Positions 1 through 12,156 of a DNA stretch of 64,000 bases are shown in pieces (positions within the stretch are counted from its first letter, which is position 1; every line of letters begins with the position of its first letter). Source of the stretch: Clavelina lepadiformis (lineage: Eukaryota > Chordata > Ascidiacea > Aplousobranchia > Clavelinidae); assembly GCF_947623445.1 (NCBI RefSeq), contig NC_135247.1, positions 16,370,501 through 16,434,500 of the forward strand, given 5' to 3'. A program made the position numbers and the translations under genes. The notes below the pieces were generated by a model, which did not search any database, was not told where the DNA came from, and was given only the letters and a program-made list of their open reading frames with translations.

Positions 1-1379
1 CCGTAGTTGATTTGGAGCATGCTGAGTTGTTTAGAAAGGAAGGTGAACAATTCAAAACATCGACGCTTTCAACTAACTCCCAACTTTAGCAGAATTCTCT
101 GTCAAATTAATTTCACCTGCTTTGCTTTATATTGGTTCGAGTTACAAAACGTTTTCTTTGTCATACGAATTCCAATTGTGTAATAACCAAACCCCTTCTA
201 CAAAATAAACCAGTTAATGTTATGAAACGTATTTAGATGCAAAGCGATTTATGCAATGCAAACAAACAGTACAATAGATCAGGTGAATTGTTCTCATTCA
301 TACCGAATCGTAATCGTTAAACTTCAATCACTTATTACTTTGTAGTGAGGTATGGTATTGGCAATTATATTTTAACGCGTTTACATCGGTTACAACAATA
401 GTGCGGAGGCATTTCCGTTTGTAGTCCAACAATAAATATCATTTTTACGAGCGAAATCTTTTACAGGGAGGCGATACAGAGCTTTGTACAACCTACCACC
501 TTTTGTTTAAATTTATTACCTTCCGTGATTTTTCTATTTCTACAAAAGAATGGCGAAACCTTTTGTCATAATTGGAAAACGAGTAAATAAGCCGTAAATA
601 GTATTTAGTATGCACTGAAAACACCAAAGTGTTGTATTTCTTTCATCCGATCCATCGACCCAAAAACTTTTTGAAATGAGTCAGACAGTACCAGGAATAA
701 GATGAAATGTTTACTTAAGCTAACAGTACCGGATTAGGAGACCTTAAGCTGCAACCGGTGAATCTGTGCCAAGCGAGGGGCCAGCAGAAATAGAATGAAT
801 TAAATCGAATTATACTATACCACTGAAATGACTTATAAGACTTTAGTAACGAATCAGTCTGCGAATATGAATATTGAGTGATTTCAAAAACCATGTTAAA
901 CATCCAAAATATTCATGTAGCCTACATATTTGTAGACTTTGTTTGGGTCTGATATTAATTGCAACCCAAGGGACTCCGAAAGTTATACCTAAGACTTTCT
1001 GATTTTATACAGTTTTTAAAATCTGCCATTTACTGGACATGTTTTTTCTTTCCAGTTTTAGTCTTTTTTCAGTCTTTTGTAGAGCACGAAACATTTTTAA
1101 TTTCAGTCTAAATAATAGAAAAGCATTTAAAAATAAATTTAATAATTGAAAATACATCTAAAATGCTCTAGAAATTGAAATTATTTTGAAAAGCTTACAT
1201 TTTATTCCTTTTACTTTCTATAATTTACCTGTTGTATAAGATGTTTACTTAATTTAGGCTTAACAGCTACAAATAAAAAACTTTGCAACATGATCGTGGG
1301 AGCGATAACTTCAAAAATTTCGGGTTTATTATTTGCTGCAATTTACGCTAAAAACTGTGAATATTTGCGTAAAAATACG
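1..1379. other. Non-coding flank upstream of the CCDC57-like gene
   Basis: No exon, RNA gene or repeat can be supported here. The only open frames are short and lack splice context. An in-frame ATG lies at 1290 but its 30-codon leader is hydrophobic and unlike the family. A 3' splice-like pyrimidine/AG context near 1250-1268 precedes the start codon and could be a trans-splice or 5' UTR acceptor; this is speculative. Confidence 0.5.
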
Positions 1380-4300
1380 ATGAATGTTGATGACGTTGCT
1401 TTAAAAGATATCGAAGCTCTTGCTGCACAAAAAGAACAGGAATGGCAATCTGCGGTTACAATTCAGATAAAGGCTCTCCGAGAAACTCTAAATGTCAAAA
1501 CGCAGGAATGTAATGATGTCAACAAAAAGTTTTTAAAATTAAAGGAAGATTTCAAATACAATTTGAAGGTGAATAGGTGATGTTTTATTATTTGTTGAAC
1601 CAACTTATGGCAGTTTCTACTTAGTTTAAATAAAAGGATTGTACGCTTATTTCAGTTTTATGTTAACACATGCAGTTGCTAAACGAAAGAGACCAAGAAC
1701 TAACAGTTTTAGATGAAGCAACGCAAAAGCTGAAGGTAAATATGGAAGTATATTTGTGTATAGCCATTTAATGACATTGTATTACTTATAAATATTGAAG
1801 CTTGTGTCAGTTGGTTTATTTTTCATCTTTTTTGGCTTTTTTGTGTAGATTTCTGAAAGTAATTTTCTTGCTGAGATAAGTGACCTCCATATCAGAGTTG
1901 ACAATACAAAAGAACAACTTTGCCGAGAGAAACAAGCAAAAACGGAAATGGAAATGCATTACAAACAACGACTGATAGATCAACAAACAAAGACGGAAAT
2001 ATTTCGAACAGCTAAAGTAACTTTTTTGTCTTTTCCTATATCAATGCACTTAATGGAATGTAACTAGTTCTACTTGTTTTGACCTAAGTAGCATCATGTA
2101 TGGATGCCCCAGACTAGAAAGTTTACAAAGTGAGTTACTGATGTGGACTTTGTTGAAGAAAAAAGCTACACGTGGCCCATGTTTTGAAGTTAATGTTATA
2201 GATATATAATGTTTGGCTATATTCCAAAATGAAACACATGAAGCCGGGTGCAGAAGTCCAAAATGTGCATCTATGCCTGTAGATGAGTTTAAAAGGAAGA
2301 GTTGATAAATCAGCTGCACATTGTAAGCTTTCCAGGGTGGTGTACGACTTGTTTGCCAAGCTTTATTTCATTTTTTGCCCATTTATGACAATTTCTGATT
2401 GTACATTACCATTATTTCACTCACCGGTTCTGATTGAATATACAAAAAGATATTGAATTTAGATAATGTCTAGGTCAGGGGTGGCCAAACTGCGGCTCTT
2501 TGAGCCTTTAATTGCGGCTCTTTAATGAATTTGCATTGTTGAATTAGACATGCATTTTCCCGGTCTAGACGAGTTGTTTGATCAGATTATGAAACAATGC
2601 GTTCTATCACACGTAGTAACAATGGACTCATTGTTAGTAATAATCAAATTACACTCCAAAAAGGACATTATTGTACAGAAGTGTGCTAACTTGTACACTG
2701 TAGTTAAGTAAACTGTCAGTTTGAAGCTGTACGTCAGGGCTGACCTAGTTTTAAGTCTCGGTTACGGTTACACTAATAATTGCAAAAAGAGTTGGTGAAG
2801 CCCAGGTGGAGACTCATAGTATCACCACGCAGCACTAATGTTTATCAATAGCTACACTTCGTTGTGAGTGAATAAATTCGTATTTTTTATTGTGTTTGTG
2901 TTGCGGCTCTTTTAAAGCTCGAATTGGTAATATGCGGCTCGAGCATGAAGCAGGTCTGGCCACCCCTGGTCTAGGTGATAATGTAAACATTGGAATTCAT
3001 TTGTTGACATCAACCTGCTTTTAAAAAGATACAGATTTTGAATTCAGATGGATGGTGGATGGGCTCATCTGAGTATTTATGTACACGTTTCATCTACTAT
3101 TAACTGTGTGTTTAAATTAGAACAATGAAGTTGAAGAAGTGATGAGTGAGTTGCGCAGGATGAAGCTGCAACATGAGCAGAAAATCAGTCAACTGGAATG
3201 CGAACTGGAATCACAGAAAGTGGAACTTGTACATGAATTTGAAGGTCTCATGAAAGCTCGGGAGAAGGAATTTATCACAAAGGAAGAGGAATTCCGAAGC
3301 AAGGAATCGACTATGAAGATGAAGGTGCTTCTAAAAGAATGAAATTAATAAGCGTAAATGTGTTGATAGCGTCAAGGTGTAAAAATTGTTTTAATATTCA
3401 ATTGGAAGCCTGCTGTTTAATATATTATGTATAATTTTACAACAATTGGATATTATGATGTAATATTTCAAAAATTTCATGTAACTATTTAACAGCTTGA
3501 TCAGCAGAGTGTTAACCAGTTTTAATCGGATTAGGATATGGAGGTTATTGTATTGTCTGGATGAAAAACATCAGTTTTAACTTCCATCGATATTCACAAT
3601 AGAACAATCAATCAATAATGTGTCATGTTTGTAGAATAAGCTTTTGAGCAAGGAAATGGAGTTTATCAAAGAAAAACAGCAAGAATCAACTGGGGCTGTT
3701 CAAGTTGCTGAAGAAACCACAGAAGCACTAAGCAAAAAATTACAGCAGACTGAGTGGGAACTTGCTGATATGTCGGCTTTAAAAAATGCAAGAATTCTTG
3801 AACTGGAATCTCAGGTATCTACATTATACAATATCTTAAGTATGTAGCTGCGTAGCAGTCATTTAGCTTTTACTAGCTGTACTGTTTTTTCTTTTTCCCT
3901 TGCTCTTTTTTGGTCATCAGATATTATCCAATTGCAGATAGGTTGTTGAAAATTATACGCTGTTTCCTTCCAATAGGTGAAAAACCTTCGTTCCATGAAT
4001 GACAAAATTGAACAGGACTTCCAGCAAAGAAGAATTCAGCTTGATAAAGATGTCCGAGCGAAGCAAGCCAATATAATGGCAGCCAAGCAGGCTAATTTGG
4101 ACAGAGAGAAAAGCTTTGAAGACCAGATAAGGTATCGATATATTTGTTACTACATTTATTCAAATATTTTGGTGTGCATATGTGTTGCCAGGTTGCATTT
4201 GTAATGTTTTTGTTCTCGTAATTTTTTGCAACAACTTTATTTCCTTTTGTCATTCATTGTGAATGGTTATGATCACAGAAAGCTGAGCAATGAACTTGAA

Positions 4301-7300
4301 TGTGCAAAGTTGGAAACCAACAGAGCTTTATGGGATAGCAACGACATGAAGAGGAACCTTGAGGCAGAAATAGAAAAACTTAATGGCTTGATAAACGATC
4401 TGAATGCCAGGTTTATAAATTTTGTTGGCATAGTTTTTTATATCTGGTTTGTAGTGTGTACAGAAACTCAAAGTGTCATTAAAGTTCAAGACTGTTAAGT
4501 TATGTTACGTTAAGTGTACTAAATTTTTAGACTGAGTTTCGCTTAGTGTTGTTTTGTTATTTGTTCATTATTTAACATCATTGTGATATCACAAATACTT
4601 AAACTTGGTTTTTGATTCCAGACTGGAGGAAGCAATTCTGGCAAAGAGCAAGTCTGTTGTTGCAAAAGACACTGAAATTATAACCCAGTCCAAAAGGGTG
4701 GACATTTTAAGAAATGAAAATGTGCAGTTGAAGAAAAACATTGAAAAGTAACACAAAAATGGCCTTTTAGCTTACATACAATTGAAAGCTATTGAATTAA
4801 ATGTAAATCCACTGATCTGTTTAGTGAAGTATTTCTGGTACTAATTAATGCCATAATTATCAAAGTTTCTATTTAAAGGTACAAAGAAGAGCTGGCAAAT
4901 TCAGTCAAGCGTGAAGAAGAACTCGAACAAAGCAAAACACAATTGAAGTTAAATTGGAAGAGAAAATGTGAGGATGTTGAGTCAAAAACTTATAACAAAG
5001 TAAGTGAAATACACACAACAAACTACGAAGTGTGTTTCTTATTTTTCTTATCCATAACAGTATTTATATGGTATGGATGGCGCCAGTAAAACGATTACGT
5101 TACGTGGTGAAAATATTTTAGACAGAAGACCTTGCCAGTAACTTGGTTCAGGCGAAAACTGCTGCAGAAGCAAAGACAAAAATGTTGGAAAATGATCTTA
5201 AGGAAGTGAATTCAATCCTTGATGCCGCGTCACATGAGAGGGATGTTGCGATCCACATCTTGAATCAACATCATCTAATAAACGACTTCAATGTTTTAAT
5301 TGAAAATACAGATGACGGGCACCATACTGGAAATACCATCTTGTCTCAGAGAATGCAGGTAAGGTTCACCTTTCACTTGAATCTATTTTCAAACCCTTAC
5401 ATCCGATGACATTGGGTCAACCAAATTTCTAACCCCAGGATTTGCAAGATAGGAACGAGCAACTGAGAGTGGTTATCAAGCAAATGACGACGGATATGCA
5501 AGTGCTGAAACTCAGTCAAGGAGAATCAAAAACTAGTTCTATGGTGAAAATTTTGATTTGAAGTTTTTTATTTTAGATTACTACCAGTTCAACAGAACTT
5601 GATAATTAATGATTAATTTGTAGCTACAGTATTTATGCTAAAATCCAAAGAATAACTTCACATGGTCAGGAGATTCATGCAATTATTTAGCAAATTTTCC
5701 AATAACCTTTTCAGCTTGTTGATGGAAATAAATTTGAGGACAGAGATGCTTACTTGGAATCTTTGGAAAAAGAAATACTTGAATTGAAACGTGACAAGAG
5801 AAGACTGGAAGACAAACTCCCAGGACTTCAAGGTTGTAATGCTTGTGCATTTGAAGCATCTAAATGTGTGCATCAAAATCAATTGAATGCCAATTGTCCA
5901 TTGAACAGCATCCAGTAAAATCAACAATAAAGCAACAATATTTCAAGTTAATGCGATTTTTCTGCAATCATCTGAAATGTCTATTACCATTTTTTTTTCT
6001 ATTGTGAAATATAAAAGCTATTGCACTTTAGAAAGCAACAAGTCTCACAAATCTAACACTGTTATGGTTGATGAACCTGTTAAGCTTACTGAAGTTTCTG
6101 GAAGTCATCCTACAATACAGAATCACATCAATGAACTCAACAAAACCATTGGTAAGTCGTGAGCGCTTGGTGGCTTGCTAAGCACAACTTTTGAGCAAAA
6201 ATGTTTTCATTTTAATTTATAATTTTTTTTGGAAATAACAGGTTTTGTTAAATTTTTTGAAATATTTTTTTATGTGGACTTCAGCTAGCCTTGAAGCTGA
6301 AAAGATGGAGTTTCGAGCAAACGTTCAAAAGTTGCAGGCAAATCTCAACCATCAGCTTTTGCTCTCACAACAGCATGAGCGTGAAGCAAAAGATTCCTCT
6401 CTGAAAGTTCAACAACTAGAATATGAGGCAACAGCAACAAAACACAGAACTGACCAGGAAACCAAACAGCTTAAGTAAGACTTTTTATATACTCAGATAA
6501 ACAAACAAACAAATATACCATAATACATCTATCTGTTCTGTTAGTATAGGCTATGAATTTGGTAATAATTTATTTGTGTTAGCTATAATCTTGGTTATTT
6601 GTTAACAAATAATAATTAAAAAACAACTTAATTTTTCATTAAATTTCCATGTCTTTGTATAATAGAGATCGCATCTCAGCGCTTTCTTTGAACTTGGCTG
6701 AAGCACAAAGGGAAGCTGACGAATATTACCGAGGTGGGATTAAAAACAACATGAGGGCGATGGAGCTAAGTGGGAAAATTTCTCAACTAACCGTAGACAT
6801 GGCTTCCAATACACCATGGGTGTCCAATCATGTACAAGTAAGCAAAAGTAGTTTAAAGCTACATCTGGTTTAGTTAACAGAGCATTGATAAGTGAGTTAG
6901 GTTAAATGGGTGTGACACTTAGAATCGAGTTTGATTTGCACTCCCTATTCAATAAACGTGTTTACGAAACAGGCAAAATTGATGCAAGACCTACAGAATG
7001 AGGTCACAAGCCTTCGAAAGAAACTTGCACATGCCAAACAGCATTCTATAATGGCTGGCCGGGATGGCGCTGCTGCTGGTAATTACCTACTTTCGCATGT
7101 TTCAATTTTAGAGACTATGAATCCTGAAGTTTTCAAATTATAAAGGATGGTTGGACAGAGAAATTCCTTGAAAGTAAAAATATAATTCCAAAAGTGCCTT
7201 TACATTGAGAAATGTTACGCAAGACGTGACGCCTGGATTAGCACAGCGATGTGCCATTTTTTCTCCTCCACAGCCACGGGTTTTGTATTGGACTGCATCC

Positions 7301-8443
7301 TTCACAGAAAAGCATGGGCTTATGGCAGAAAAATGCATGCAACGAAAACAACTTTTCTGATAAAGACGACCTAACAGTTCGAATTGTTTTCGTTTACAGG
7401 CAACAAAGAATTACATCACAAGTTGAAAATGGCCAGATTGAAGATCCGATCTCTAATCCAGGAGAAGAACCTGCTCCTGGAAGCAGGAAACAAGATGAGA
7501 GCAGAGCTTATGAGCTTTGAGAGGAATAAAGAAGAGCCTAAGACTAAAGGTTGTTCATTATCTGCTTTCTATATTAAAAGATTGATTAATTTTAGTTTAG
7601 GTAATTTTTACATCATTTAGAATGAAGGCTTATCTCATAAACTTTTCTAAGGTTCCGGCCTGTCCGACTCTGAAGTGAAAAACATTCCTGAAAAGTTGGA
7701 AGAATCATCACAAGATAACAGGCTTCAAAGGATGGAAAAACTACAATATCAGCTCACTAAGTATGGTCAAAAGCTTGTCATATCACACGACCTCCACATC
7801 AGCCGTTGCATTAAATCAACTTACAATTTTGTAGGCAGCAGCTGGCTTTTGCTCAGCGCCGTACCTTACCCGAATCAGGAAATTCATCAACGGAAGAATC
7901 ATCTACAGGAGCTAAGGAAATTGGTAAGTCGAAGTTGACATTATACATGAAACATTGGACAGTCAGGAGCTGTTTTATCGGCGGTAACAACTTTTTTGCC
8001 ATTTTCAGCCCCAGTGTTATTACCCACGTCTGTCCCGAATGCTCCGAAGCAACCAATGATGTACAGCATGTCGTCGATTGATGACTCTTCGATGAAGGAA
8101 GTTTGGAAGATGCTCGACCAAGCTCCTTCAAGTCCCTCCATCATGGGAGATGGTATTCATCCCACGATCACCTTCACCTGTTTTTTCATTCAACAGTGAC
8201 CTGGCTGCTGTCACCGAGAGCATATTCTCAATTTTTTTCTTTTATGTTGCAGATGACCCTTTAAAGTCTCAAACTGCTCCTAACCAGGGAGCTTCTTCGC
8301 CCCGCATCCGGTCATCTTCCCCGATCCAGGAGCAGCGTCCCAAGAAATTGATTTCGCGAAAAGCAAAGCCAAAAATTCGTAACTATAATGTAAAAGATGA
8401 TGTTGCCTTTCGGGGGCGAACTGGCATTTCTGCAAAAAGATGA
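1380..8443 (+). CDS. CCDC57: CCDC57-like coiled-coil protein (21 exons)
   Basis: Exons: 1380-1568, 1676-1735, 1849-2016, 3121-3324, 3635-3814, 3977-4131, 4279-4410, 4622-4747, 4879-4999, 5122-5358, 5439-5543, 5715-5832, 6032-6151, 6285-6474, 6666-6837, 6973-7078, 7400-7549, 7652-7760, 7835-7923, 8009-8152, 8253-8443. They join in phase into a 1021-residue protein, nearly all predicted coiled coil with a Ser/Pro-rich, basic C-terminus. Diagnostic segments are the N-terminal KEQEWQ and LKEDFKYNL followed by ERDQEL, the LQDRNEQLRVVIKQM block (exon 11), the KIRSLIQEKNLLLEAGNKMR block (exon 17) and VWKMLDQAPSSPS near residue 940. These match the order of motifs I recall for vertebrate CCDC57, a centriolar-satellite/microtubule protein of about 915 residues. 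The start at 1380 was chosen because it opens the family-like N-terminus; an in-frame ATG at 1290 is possible. The family call is recollection, not a search. Confidence 0.75.
2476..2968. mobile_element. hAT-superfamily MITE (493 bp)
   Basis: The element begins CAGGGGTGGCCA and ends with the exact inverted copy TGGCCACCCCTG. It is flanked by a perfect 8-bp duplication, GTCTAGGT, at 2468-2475 and 2969-2976. An 8-bp target duplication with CAGGGG-type termini is characteristic of hAT elements. Subterminal GCGGCTC words recur near both ends. No transposase reading frame is present, so it is non-autonomous. It sits in intron 3 of the CCDC57-like gene and does not touch the splice sites. Confidence 0.9.
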
Positions 8444-8623
8444 TCCTCTAGGTTTTTTGCAGAAGAAAGAATCTTATAATTTTCTGTATATTTCAATGTC
8501 CGTTGGAGGGCGGGCTAAACCTTACACTGTGCTCTGTTTTCTTTTCTGCAATTGTATCGTTTATTTTTGCCAGCAGCTGTAGGGAACGATAAGTAAAACG
8601 TAGTGCTTACATTGGTACAGCAC

Positions 8624-8629
8624 AATAAA
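8624..8629 (+). terminator. Polyadenylation signal AATAAA
   Basis: A canonical AATAAA lies about 180 bp past the CCDC57-like stop codon, followed closely by further A/T-rich AATAA words. It is the best candidate for the 3' end of that transcript. Confidence 0.55.
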
Positions 8630-8947
8630 ATAAAAAACCTGTTTACAAATAAATAATCAATGAACAGGGAAAAGCGTCAAAACACCGACTACAACGTGCA
8701 AGATAGTAACTTGCCTGTACTGCAGCCCTGCGCAGACACATTTCTCTTGTCTACACTCGCCCGCCTTAGTTCATTTGCGAGACGCGTTCAACCGCATTTT
8801 TGTACCTTAAACCGCGCTGGTTGATAAAATTTATCCGCTACCCTGAATTTAAAGTGTACGTTGTATGTAAGAATGAAACCTACAATCACAAACCATAGTT
8901 GAGATATCCACTCTAGCCTTATTTTGCAACAAGCCAATTAGTAACGG

Positions 8948-9085
8948 AGAGCCTGTGGCCAAGTGGTAAAGGCGCTCGCCTGCTAATCAGAAGATCCTGG
9001 TTCAAATTCTCACGTTGTAAAGGTTTCCACAAGATCTGCCAAAGGCAAGGGAAGAACTTAATGCCAGTGGTCACCCTGCTCTCAT
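8948..9085 (+). repeat. tRNA-derived SINE
   Basis: A perfect RNA polymerase III A box (TGGCCAAGTGG, 8956-8966) and a near-perfect B box (GGTTCAAATTC, 8999-9009) are spaced as in a tRNA. The anticodon stem does not pair and there is no Ser-type variable arm, so it is not a functional tRNA. A downstream block, GGCAAGGGAAGAACTTAATGC (split here as GGCAAGG and ACTTAATGCC, 9044-9065), resembles the conserved central domain seen in several animal SINE families. The 3' boundary is uncertain. Confidence 0.6.
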
Positions 9086-11344
9086 TAGTGCCTTTGACTC
9101 GAGACAGTAAAAGTTTTAACGTCTCATTCCCACGAAATCCAGTAACGAGACCTTTCCTAATTAATAACATGTGCACTTTTTACATATACAGTAGTAGCTT
9201 AACAGTTGACGGTATGTTCACCATTTTAGTCATCACTGAAAGGCTTTTAAACGCCATAGTTTGTACATAGAAATTATCGTTCTAATGAAACAAAATGATC
9301 CATCAACAATGTACCTGCGGAGGGCTCTAGTTACTCCAATGTAGCAATGGAATATTAGAACTGCCACCTACAAACGATAGATTTCGAAGAAAGTCTTCCG
9401 ACTATGAGAGCCCCTTTCTCAGTTATTCTACTTTATAGGTTACCCATTAAATCGGGTGCTGTACTATCCCCGGGATGCATAATTTTTGTCGGATGCTTGT
9501 TTGACGAAACCAGGTCGATCTTGGCTGATCAAAATCTTTACTTGTTTTTGCCAAAGTTGTATGACGTAATTAAGTAAATCATCCAACAAAAACGATGATC
9601 GACCTCTGTATATGAAATGCAGTGAAAACTTTTCCTTAAAACTGAAGTAATAACCAAATGTACTGTTTTAGGGTATCGATAACGCTGTTTTTCGAGTAAA
9701 ATTACGGCAACGATGAGACACTGCATGTTAAATTTTGGCCTGGCGCGAATTTTTTTTACAGAAAGCCTCTTTACCACTAACACCATCGCTAAACACGTTT
9801 GTAATAATCGATCTCTATTGACTTAGTCGGGAGTGCGCAATGACAACAAGTGTCTTTTCCTTGGAACAATACGCGGTTCAGCCATAGCGTTTGTACTCAA
9901 CAGCAAGGGAAAACGCTCTGTTAACAAGCTTCGTAAATACGCAACTGCTACATTTGATACAGATTTTTTACAGTTTATTTCGCTTAGGGGAGATAATTTT
10001 TTCCTACGATCGAAGCGAAGTGAGTTCAGTGACAAGTAACGTTAAGTAAAAGCTAGTTTAAGCAGCGGAATCGCGCAAGCACATGAGTGACATGACACAG
10101 CATCAGATCGACGACCAAGATTTGCTTCACCTGGTAAATTATGAATTATAAAAGTAGAAGAACTTAATGCTGCTCGAGTTTATGTTTTATAAGATTCCTT
10201 TCTCCCTAAAGCCTAAACGAGTATAGAAAGTAATTAATCGTAATTGTGCCTGTAATAATTTCGCTTCGTTTGAATTCGTTCTACTGTATTTGATTTCAAT
10301 GTTGGATTTCGTAAACGATGCGTGACAAGCAGGTCAACCGCTTATGACTAATTCAGCCTTTTTCGAACGACTGCCGACATAGTGCTCTACTGCTCTAGCA
10401 TGGTACCAGAAGTGCCCGTCTTATTTGCACATTAACGACATGCCACTAACATTACAAAATAGCTAACTAGTGCTTGAAATATGTATGGGCTCAATTTAGT
10501 AGGTTTTTGGTTGGGGTTTTATTTCCGTAGCATGTATTTATAGAGCAGGGCTTCCTTAAAGTTTTCTTTTTTATATTTGGCATAAGTTGGTCTACTAATA
10601 CTGGCGGGTGTTACCTTTCTTATGCCTTTTGTTGTTTCCATTTTATTTTCAAATAAAACCTATTTGGATTTGAGGGCGTGCTAAGCTTTCATTGTTATAG
10701 CGCCACAGTATATAGTTGGAATCTTGCACGTTCGAAGCTCTTGGGTCTTGTCCACTTCATTTTGCTGTTCATTGATTGTTTGTGAGCAATTTTTCGTTTT
10801 ATTATGTCGTAACAAAGCTACGCATAGCTTGTCCTCTCTTCACAGTCAACGGCAAAAAATAAACGATACATTGCGAATTTAATAAGCATGTGTTTTGAAG
10901 ATGCAGCATCGTTGATAAAGCTGTTAATTTCAGAAAATCGAATAAAAACGATATCAAAAGCGTCCCCTTTTCATTTGTATCATTCTTGCTAAAACCTTTT
11001 TAGTGGAAGTCACCCCGGTATATCTTATATGATTAATTGCAAGAAAATAAAAAATGTTGCCACTAAATTTGTCGATTATGGAACAAATGTGACCAATATT
11101 TTAGTATAACTAAACGATCTCAAACTAACTGGTATTACAATACAGAACTAGGCCAAAGAGGCAATGGCACGTGTTGTTCAAGAAAGATTTCCATAAACCT
11201 TTCTGGATAGAAGTAACTGGTTTAAAAATTAATCTTACTTACTATATTAACCATAAAAATTAATCTAACATTAACCTCACACTAGAAAGCTGAAATCACG
11301 ATAAAAATCATAATCATCATTGTATCGATTTCCCATCGTAAATG
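9086..11344. other. Intergenic, nothing recognised
   Basis: AT-rich sequence with only short open frames on both strands, no splice-consistent exons and no obvious repeat termini. Confidence 0.5.
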
Positions 11345-11533
11345 TTATGTCCAATTTGTCTCTTCAACGTGTGTCTGGTTTTCCCATCTTTTGTTTTCAA
11401 GTATTGTCGAAACTGTGGTTCTATTAGTCCATCTATTGTCTGTCATTCTTGCTATGTGTCCTACCCAAGTGCATTTGATGCTTTTGGTAGTCTGGATGAC
11501 ATCTCTCAAAATGCTTTGGCTTCTGATCGGAAG
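11345..11533 (-). pseudogene. LINE reverse-transcriptase C-terminal remnant
   Basis: The minus-strand frame contains the block WVGHIARMTDNRWT preceded by LRDVIQTTKSIK. This GH-ARM-D-RWT pattern is typical of the C-terminal end of endonuclease/reverse-transcriptase LINE proteins of the RTE/Jockey-like type. Only about 60 codons survive in one frame; the upstream part is frameshifted with stops, and the C-terminal side ends in a stop codon. It is a dead fragment lying just before the hAT MITE at 11599. Confidence 0.7.
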
Positions 11534-11598
11534 TTAAAGCAGAAATGAGATGAATTGCACTCAGAGTTATGGGCTCTGTAGCAGCCCTTGGTAATCAT

Positions 11599-12148
11599 TA
11601 GGGCAACCAGTTTTTTGACCTAAAAAGTTTACATTTTGACCTCATTTTGAAAAACGCTATACTGATAGTCTCTACACTGTCTACAGCAACTTTTTAATCT
11701 AAAGCTGCATTTAAAAATGACAAAATGCTTTTCTAGTGTTGACTTTTTTTTCGTTTCTGCGTATTAAGATTGACAACTTGCAGTTTCAAATGCAATGCCG
11801 TCACATCGTGACGTCACCAAACGCGCTGAAAAGCCTTCCCTCTCTTTGTGTCTTTGGTTCTAAGTAAAATTTGCGGGACTGGAATTGTTTGCGGTACAAG
11901 AAAAGAAAAAAACGGAAGAATAATATTACAAAATGGTTACAAAATTACAAGTTTAATAGATTTTGACCTAAAAAAAAGACCTAACGAAACAATTTGACCG
12001 TATTTTGACCTAACGTAACATTTTGACTTTATTTGACCTAATAACTTCTATACCACACGTCGTACAAAGCTGAAATTTGTTTTGTACTTGTTTCATAGCA
12101 TTCTGAGCAGGTAAAAAAAATTGACCATATTGACTTTTGGTTGCCCTA
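11599..12148. mobile_element. hAT-type MITE (550 bp) with TTTTGACCTA subterminal repeats
   Basis: The termini are TAGGGCAACCA and its inverted copy TGGTTGCCCTA. The flanks carry a perfect 8-bp duplication, GTAATCAT, at 11591-11598 and 12149-12156. Variants of TTTTGACCTA occur repeatedly near both ends (about 11614-11645 and 11960-12045), as expected for transposase-binding subterminal repeats. There is no transposase frame. The termini differ from the 2476-2968 element, so it is a separate family. Confidence 0.88.
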
Positions 12149-12156
12149 GTAATCAT

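Noticed and set aside
1290..1379. Upstream ATG extending the CCDC57-like protein by 30 residues
   Set aside because: The extension is hydrophobic and unlike the family, whereas the ATG at 1380 opens directly into the conserved N-terminus; kept only as an alternative.
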